From contig OZ024909.1 in the NCBI GenBank assembly GCA_964017125.1, forward strand, positions 72,382,758-72,446,757: DNA of 64,000 bases. Reading direction: 5' to 3'. This document shows, in pieces, positions 56,046 to 64,000 of the stretch (positions are counted from its first letter, which is position 1; every line of letters starts with the position of its first letter). A model generated the notes under the pieces. It did not search any database, had not been told where the DNA came from, and saw nothing but the letters and a program-made list of their open reading frames with translations. A program made the translations under genes and the position numbers. The stretch comes from Flabesymbios commensalis. Taxonomy: Eukaryota > Annelida > Polychaeta > Terebellida > Flabelligeridae.

Positions 56046-57410
56046 ATGTAGCCCAATTTATTTCTCAACATTTGAGACTGGAAATTTTGCTATACCATTC
56101 AATCTTCTTGGGCAGGCAGAATTGAAGATGGTCACTGGTGTGAAAAGGAACAAAATATTATATATTGGTCAAGCATATCATTATTATTGTTAACATATAT
56201 TGGGGGTCATCTATTATTTCCTCAAATATAGCTCAGATCTATGTAATTAATGTATATCATTGATTGAATGAGTTAAACAATGCACAGGTAATATTCATGG
56301 GATGTTCGCGGCTGGTGTACTAGCAAAAAGGACGGGATTTTCCTCAGTGTTGATCCTTTCAAAGAAAAAAAAAATCAACATCAGACCCTTCATCTAGACC
56401 CTCAGCGGCTTCGTCAAAGCCATTATGATAAAGAGATGGTTATTATTAATTGTATGAACATTCCGAAATTGACACTTATCGGGTACATTTCTCTTTCAAA
56501 TGAAGGAGGGGGGATGTAATATAGATTTACAATGATATAAGCCTATGTAACACAATTTTAAACTTTGAAACTTTTTAACCTCGGTATGGGTTAATTCTAT
56601 GGATAGGGGCCTACATGTAATACTATGTTTTCACACATCCTGAAGTGATATTAGTAGTCGTTGAAAAACACACTTGCTGTGACAATATATCTCATTAATA
56701 TACCACACCACTATTATTTTTTTATGCCTAACTTCTCACATAGGATTACCATTATGACATAGTTTAATCATCATTATATAGTGTCTTTGTAATGATAGAT
56801 AATAATCATGAAAATATTACGAAGTGGATATTACTAAAAACAGTTATTTTAATGTACCATAAAATATGATATATAAAAAATGTGTCGGAATTAGGTCTAA
56901 ACTAAATTCCGAAGATTATAAATAAACCACAGTACAGTTTAATATTCCATGATATAGGTTATTATTCCACTTTCCAAGTCATTTCATTCCTTGTATATAG
57001 TAAATTTAAAATTATTAATGCTCATTACCAATTGTAACAACCTTTGGTACGGGAAACGTATGCAGATACACATTTTAGCACACGTATCTTAACAATGCCA
57101 TTTAATTTAAAGTAGACAGCTATACAACACCCAGTGTTTTATCATGACAATAATTATCACTTAGCTATGATTTTGATTATGTATGCAGTAACATGTATTT
57201 GTGCATGTATCGTCCGACGATACTGTATTCCCTATCTCTGTGTGGCCCATTAGGTTGACAGGAAGTGGTGCGCGGTGCATTCTGGACCAGACTGTGGTAG
57301 AGTTTACAAAAAAAGTGAGCGCTGTAGACAGGCTGCACGGGCCTTCCAATGAATGTCGAATGCTCTGAAACATCATGATCATGGGGCTAGCATGGTATTT
57401 CCGATCTCAC
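56046..57410. other. Non-coding, no recognisable feature
   Basis: AT-rich, no frames with domains, no strong repeat structure. Confidence 0.5.
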
Positions 57411-59560
57411 TTAGATTTTAAGTAGACTAATTAATTGTGTGAGACCTTATTATAAATTATTTGAGAATTTCGTAAACATTGGTAATTAAATCCCGTAAGG
57501 CTGGGCCTATAGAGTAGTAGTAGGCCTACTACTACTAGTAGCTAGTCTCAGTTTAGATTTTTAGACTACAGTCACCAACCACAGGTCTATTTCCGAAAGT
57601 GAAACTGACAGCCTGAGACATTGGCTTGAGACTAAGACGTACCTTGGATCCGGGTAACTCGCACCACAGGCTCAGCCAACTCGAACTTTTATTGATAGTA
57701 AAGCAATCTACAGGACCAGGGCAAACTGCCTGTCATTCAGTTAAGGTTAGCGATGATGTAGTTTACAAAAAGTTCCTAATAATATTACTAAATCAACCAA
57801 TTTTTTTAGTCCTTTTAAAAATGATAGTAATAATGAATATACAAAAATAAGAAGTAGACGCCACTAGAAACAAAAAGAAACATTAAAATACTTGTAATTA
57901 TTCATTGTTTATTTGTTTGGCTAGCTAGCCCTGTGAACAGTCTGCTCGGGCCATCTGATAAATGTATTTTCGATCTTGCTTACATTTCAAGTAATTATTT
58001 GTGCGAGATCTTATTTTAAATTATTTGAAATTTCGTAAGCATTAGTAATTAAATCCCGTAGGGCTAGGCCTACATTCACAAACCACCGGCCGGAGAGCAG
58101 GGCATGTTCGAATACTGGAGCATGCTCACACCGTGTGGGTAATTCAGAATAGGAGTGGTAGTTAGTCACAGTTTAGATTTTTAGACTACAGTCACAAGCC
58201 ACAGGTCTTTTGCCGAAAGTGATACTGACAGCCTGAGATGTAAATGCGTTGGATCCGGGTCAACTCGCCCCTCAGCCAACTCGGACCTTAATATTAGAGA
58301 TATTAACCCTACCTACAGGACCAGCTGTCTAAGCTGGTTTCAGGTGCTTCCTACAAATGTCGATTGCTACAATAAATTGCGTGAGACCTTATTATAAATT
58401 ATTTGGGAATTTCGTAAGCGTTGATAATTAAATCCCGCAAGGCGAGGAGTAGGCCTACTAGTAGGGGAGAACAGGGCATGTTCGAATACTGGGGCACGCT
58501 TACACTGTGTGGGTAATTCAGAATAGGAGTAGTAGTTAGTCACAGTTTAGATTTTTAGACTACAGTGACAGTCACAAACCACAGGCCTATTCTCGAAAGT
58601 GATATTGACAGCCTGAGACGTAAATGTGTGGGATCCGGGTCAACTCTCCCCTCAGCCAACACGGACCTTAATATTAGTGATATTAAGCCTATCTACAGTA
58701 CCAGCTGTCAAAGCTGTTTTCAGGTGCTTAAGTGCACTAGAAAAATTAGTGCATTTAAACCGAGTAGGTGCATTTTTATTTTTAAGTGTCCTTAAAATTT
58801 GCGTTTCAGGTGCATGCACTTAAAATCGCTAGTAAACCAACGGAATTTTGAGTGCAGTTTGGCCTTAACAATCATAGTCCCTAGTTCCTGAAATATTTCT
58901 TTAGTAGTTATATTAGTTGTTTGAAATCTCGTATTAAGACTGTAGCTATAGGATTTTTAAATTCTGTTGTGGGACTAAAATTGGAAAAAAATCCTGTAGG
59001 CCCACGTCTTGGGCTAGGCCATATGTGACTAGGCCTACATATAGTCTATAGATAGTCTAGCCTTAAGGCGGCCCGGACTATAAATTATTTTGGAATTTCG
59101 TAAGCGTTGGTAATTAAATCCCGTAAGGCTAGGAGTAGGCCTACTAGTAGGGGAGAACAGGGCATGTTCGAATACTGGGGCACGCTCACACCGTGTGGGT
59201 AATTCAGAATAGGAGTAGTAGTTAGTCGCAGTTTAGATTTTTAGACTACAGTGACAGTCACAAACCACAGTTCTATTCCCGAAAGTGATTCTGACAGCCT
59301 GAGACGTAAATGTGTGGGATCCGGGTCAACTCGCCCCTCAGCCAACTCGTACCTTAATATTAGTGATATTAAACCTATCTACAAGACCAGCTATCAAAGC
59401 TGGTTTCAGCTGCTTAAGTGCACTAAAAAAATTAGTGCACTTAAACCGAGTGCATTTAAGTGCATTTTTATTTTTGAGGGTCCTTAAAATTTGCGTTCCA
59501 GGTACATGTACTTAGAATGGCTAGTGAACTAAGGGAATTTTAAGTGCAGTTGGGCCTTAC
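57411..59560 (+). repeat. Irregular tandem duplications, four units
   Basis: The block TTATAAATTATTTGNGAATTT + CGTAAGCRTTGGTAATTAAA + TCCCGTAAGGCTAGG starts at about 57450, 58015, 58392 and 59080. Downstream each unit carries TTTAGATTTTTAGACTACAG, CACAAACCACAGGTCTATT and GGATCCGGGTCAACTCGCC. Units 3 and 4 are most alike, offset about 685 bp. The short frames starting MTVTNH are shared by units 3 and 4 but have no recognised domain. Confidence 0.85.
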
Positions 59561-60456
59561 AAAGCTGTACAAAACACAAAATTTATAGCATTTTGAATTT
59601 TGTCGATAATTTTCATTTTTTCAAATTATTAGCAAGTGCATAATCATGTATAATTTGTCATAATTAGATACCTCAATATATCTATATATTAACAGCAAAT
59701 ACAAAAAATATTTTCGGGAATATTGTGTTTTCGGTCAAAAAAATATACCCCTATGTAAATCTGTCGCATCCCATCTTTGTAAACCACAAAACATAATATT
59801 TTTTCTCAATTTGATAGTCATCCGCTCTATCCGCTCCAAGTCGTATCATAATTACACAAACTTGGAATGGATAAGTATTGACACAATTACTGACAGATAG
59901 CCCAAATTATAACTTGTCCCACTCGTTTCCCACCCTTTCATGTCCGTTCCCGAAATTATGTGAGGCCACTCGTGCACATTCCAAGCTATTTTATTTCACT
60001 CCTTTTTTGTATTCGTCTCAACAGTATTCGCTCACTAACAAAATTAGATTGGGATTGTGTGCTGCATTTTTTGAACAGTACAATCAATTTGATAATTTTT
60101 CTTCCAACAAATCAACGGACTAGACCTATCATCATTTTTTCCTTTCATATAAACTGCTCAGAACTCGACATTATAACTTAAATTTCACTTGAAATATTTC
60201 TTCAATAAACAATATCGCCTCCTAAAAAATCCTTCATCACTTGAAAAATATTTTGGGCGCGACTATTACCATGTGATGCCTTGCATCACCTATCGTACTT
60301 GTATGACATGTCAGTCAAACAGTAACTCATACACCAGATACAGAGTGCGTGAGAGTGCTTTTAAATATATGTGTGTACACAGTACATTATAGCTATACCA
60401 GACAACATGTGTCATTAAACCAATATTAAATTAACACTGGGCCCTCAATCAATATG
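59561..60456. other. Non-coding, no recognisable feature
   Basis: AT-rich with small overlapping + strand frames (59878-60392) lacking motifs. Nothing further seen. Confidence 0.5.
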
Positions 60457-62099
60457 CACTGGGGCGAAACTGGATTAGCTAACGCCGGCGTTAGCCTATC
60501 CAGGATGGATGCACCGAAAGTGGGTGAGTCAGTTTTCTGCACTTTTGAGGTATTTTATCACAAATTTCGGGCTAGCCATTCACCCACCGTACTTATATAA
60601 ATGTAAGGGATTTTTAGAGAGTATCGGGGTTTGTTAAAAAGGCAAAAGTTTGGTAAATTTGACATCCGAAAAAACGCGGAAAGATTGACTAACTCATTTT
60701 ATAAATAATACAAAGATTGACTAACGGGATTGATGAGATTGACTAACGTACCCTAGGATTAGATAACGCTTATAATATATCTCATTCCTGAATACATATA
60801 GTAGGCACATGCATGGTGATTTTTCTAAGAATTAACTAGGTATTGTTCAGAATTAACTAGGTAATAACATCAAATAGTAGACTATATAGACAGTAGACTA
60901 TCTTGGTCCGTATTATTGACTTAAGTAGGCCTATCATTTATCCTGTATGTTATTGTTAGATACATAATTGACTTCTCTGTAGGGTATATTGTGTCATAGG
61001 CCTACCATTTTAAATATTTCCCCCCCAACCTCACATGGCATGACAGGCAATGACTGAAGAATTAATACAGACAATTAATGTACATAGGCCTACAGGTAGA
61101 GATCTATAGCGAACAGTAACATCTAGGCTACATATGACATCAAATACGATATAGTGCCAATGTAACGTTAGCAATGTTAAATCTGTTGTAGACTGCTTTG
61201 ATGCTATCTTCCCCAAATGTGTGTTACGTTACATCCAGACATAGTAGACCTAGTTTTGTGCTTATGCGACACACAAATCGGATTTGATTTAGAAAAAAAA
61301 GTGGCCCAAAAAAGTGTCTATTTGCGGTTCTGAAACTAGCATGTTGTTAAAAATTTAATTTTACTGCACCATGCATCCAGAATTATATCAGTGGCTGGAA
61401 AATGTTCTTTAACAACAGAATAATTGTGGAAGTGTCATTGGCATCTGTTACGTTAGCACTTGATGTTTATTCCAAACAGCAAAAATGAAATCCCGTAGCC
61501 ATTCAACAATGCAACAATCTGAAACCAGCCATTCAAGTAAATATTTCTAGCTGTGTACATACACATACTGAGCAAAGATGCGACTTTCATTAGGAGTGTT
61601 GCTAACGTGACACTAGAAACATGTCAAGACTAGATGTGACTGTTCTCGGCACGAAAACATTGAAAGCATCCCCGTTACATGATCCAAACTTGGAGAGATT
61701 GCCACAATAAAAAAAAATGAGTAAAATAATTACCCCTGCCAGGTATGTCCTCCATCAGCCATCTTGTTTTTAATGAATTATCCCCAAAAGTCAATCAGAT
61801 CATTCAAAATGTCTGGAGAACCCATCTTCATCTATCCAGTTGTCTGCTACCGGCAGACTCCTGGATATCACATATATGTGCTATGAATTCGGAACCCCCC
61901 TCCTCCCCGGCCAATTCAGGCAGCCCAAACAATCTGACCTGAGTGTGACCACCACACTACAGTCAGTAAACCGGTGACGTCATAATGAATATTCATGTTG
62001 CTCGCACCCCCTCCCGTTCGTACAACTGTAAGGCGAACCTGTTGTCAAGGTCAGACTGGTAGTCTGACGGTCTAACCTGATAGGGCAAGGTGAGAGAAC

Positions 62100-62235
62100 C
62101 ATTGCATAAAATTTGAATGCGATCAAACCAATGGTTCATAGGATATCGCGCCCACAAGCTCTACCCAGAGAACCACCTATAAAATTTGAATAGAATCCAT
62201 TCAAAGGCTAATAAGATATCGTGCCCACAAGCTTT
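62100..62235 (+). repeat. About 72-bp tandem pair inside the 3 kb element
   Basis: GAGAACCATTGCATAAAATTTG..ATATCGCGCCCACAAGCT is followed by GAGAACCACCTATAAAATTTG..ATATCGTGCCCACAAGCT, about 72 bp apart. Confidence 0.7.
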
Positions 62236-62384
62236 ATGGGCTGCCATCTTAGAAAATGACCGCTAATGGCATGGTGACAAAACAGTATATGGGAAGAATT
62301 GCCCAGGCACATAGATCATGTTTGTAAAAAATAAACAAAAGTCATCAGTTAACTTCTTAGTGAGAGCTAAATTCCTTATGTGCC

Positions 62385-62567
62385 TATCTTTCCCAAGTAA
62401 TTATTGTTACTATATTACTTTAACTATTGTGCTGCCATTATTCAAATATAGGCATAATGTTAAAATAATAATTTAACATTAGAAATTGTAAAATATAAAA
62501 TAGGAAATGTTTTTTAAAGTAATATTTTGAGATTTATATAGACGGCGCTAGTGATCAATCCGACTTT
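62385..62567 (-). repeat. Dispersed repeat, inverted copy of 38955-39132
   Basis: Reverse-complement match to 38955-39132 over about 180 bp, lying within the 3 kb inverted-repeat element. Confidence 0.75.
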
Positions 62568-63511
62568 ATTTTGGTAGGAGAATTGACATTGTGAAAGATA
62601 TTGAAAAAAACTATGGAAAAACTCGGCTCACTTTCTTCAGAATTATACACATGTAGGCCCGATATGCCTATATCCCCACCAGGCTTGCATATAGTGCCTA
62701 CATCATATAGCCTACATGGAAAAAATGCTTCCAATATTTATGTCATAGTTAATATTTAATAGATTATATAACTTCACCCCTGTCAATTGGGTATTACAGG
62801 TTTAGTTGAAGACACAACAGATATGACTAGAGCTGAAGAAGATAGGTCTATGTCTGGCATGAATAATTTTCAACGCACCTTAAACTTACCTCCCGAGGTA
62901 AGTTTAATAATACGGTGACGCGGAGAAACATGTTTCAGTCATAGAACACATAATGCTGCCAGCTGCTAGTTAACTAATGGAGTAACAACCACTCTCATAT
63001 TATCATCTCCGTAGAACGCTAGTAAAAAAACCTTTGAGGGGATGATGTACATGTTTCCCGGACATGAATTATATCACACAGAGAACAGAGGTGGCAAGTA
63101 ATAGGCCTAATAACAATAATAGTGAGGTATAAAATATGTTCTTAAATACTAGGCCTACAACAGCTACTTACAGCGTCAGCGTTATCTAATCTTTTGATGC
63201 GTTTTCTAATCTCACAAAGCGTTAGTCAATCTTTGACCAAAATACAATTCCTGTTAGTCAATCCCAGACATCGCGTTAATCAATCTTTCCGCGTTTTTTC
63301 GGATGTCAAATTTACCAAACTCTTACGTTTTTAACAAGCCCCGATACTCCCTGAAAATCCCTTACATTCATATAAATACGTTGGGTGAATGGCTAGCCCC
63401 AAAGTTGTGATAAAATACCTCAAAAGAACAGAACACTGACTTACCCACTTTCGGTGCATCCATCTTGGATAGGCTAACGCCGGCGTTAGCTAATCCAGTT
63501 TCGCCCCAGTG

Positions 63512-64000
63512 AGTGTGGGGGTAGCATGCCTAACCAGCCATACAGTACAGACAGTGGGGGGGGGGCACAAACATTAGTAAGCGACGCACACCCCTGTCAC
63601 ACTTGTTAGGGCGCTGCGAAACTCCACGTCGCGTCACATTGCACAGGTGGGTGGTGTTAGGGTGGGGCACACGGCAGGTGGATCAAACCCAGACGTTAAC
63701 GAGGTGATAACGCTATGCACTGCTGTTAAGATAAGCCAGTTTAACCTGACCTCTTTTACCAGTCAATGATTGATTAATAAGTCATGAAAAATAAAATTAT
63801 CAAAGCATTACTTTCTTCACAAATTTAAAATATGATTGTATTTTTACAATTTTTTATTATCAACGGCAATGTTTATATTTTTACTAATTTTCTGAAGTGC
63901 TAATTAGCTAATGTAACTACACCGCCGCAGTCGCTCCTATGTTTTGTTGGTTGCTGTCTCAGGAAAGAATAGGCCTGTATGTTTACATACTGCTTAATTG
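63512..64000. other. Non-coding, no recognisable feature
   Basis: Starts with a G-run near 63557 and becomes AT-rich. No gene signal. Confidence 0.5.

Larger units (their letters stand above)
60457..63511. mobile_element. 3 kb element with about 320-bp terminal inverted repeats
   Basis: Left arm 60457-60769 and right arm 63180-63511 are inverse copies starting CACTGGGGCGAAACTGGATT, then the CTAACGCCGGCGTTAG palindrome, then GGATGCACCGAAAGTGGGT, TTGACATCCGAAAAAACGCG and GATTAGATAACGC. The CACTG ends resemble those of CACTA/Chapaev-type DNA transposons, but no target duplication was identified. The interior has no recognisable transposase and contains other repeats (62385-62567). Either a non-autonomous transposon or a large foldback. 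Confidence 0.75.

Overview
The window is AT-rich, intron-rich nuclear DNA from a marine invertebrate, most likely a mollusc. The evidence is one animal-type gene split over about 17 kb, LINEs of at least two types, tRNA-derived SINEs, many small inverted-repeat elements and very long tetranucleotide arrays. One SINE has a 3' end (motif CAATATTCACTCACTCAC) that I recall from gastropod genomes; the species is inferred, not shown. I recognised no retroviral, LTR or Polinton element.

Only one host gene is visible. Nine coding exons on the + strand (14537-31932) join in frame into a 456-residue squalene monooxygenase (SQLE)-like flavoprotein with all splice sites GT/AG. The FAD-binding GxGxxG, HHGRF and GD..N.RHP motifs are present, but several otherwise near-invariant SQLE residues differ, so its substrate is uncertain. 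Its introns carry most of the eye-catching structures: a 4.6 kb inverted-repeat transposon with XPG-nuclease-like motifs (intron 4), a CpG-rich element and an ATTC array (intron 5), a GAGT array (intron 6), a TAGCA array (intron 7) and a 49-bp minisatellite (intron 8). Two splice acceptors sit at the edge of repeat arrays.

Layout: 1-4.7 kb, small MITE-like and foldback repeats. 4.7-13.9 kb, two decayed LINEs in opposite orientation, with 3.4 kb of the pair recently duplicated in tandem. 14.4-31.9 kb, the SQLE-like gene. 31.9-38.5 kb, tetranucleotide arrays, a MITE, a degenerate 21-bp array and an array rich in TGACCTTGA motifs. 38.5-45.6 kb, a SINE with target-site duplications, a G-rich minisatellite, a palindromic TTAA element and a 167-bp array. 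45.6-49.7 kb, a CR1-like LINE with an esterase-type ORF1. 49.7-52.6 kb, a satellite of about 375 bp. 52.6-60.4 kb, foldbacks, AAGATGG repeats and tandem duplications. 60.4-63.5 kb, a 3 kb element with terminal inverted repeats of about 320 bp.

All calls were made by eye from sequence; family names rest on recalled motifs, not on searches.
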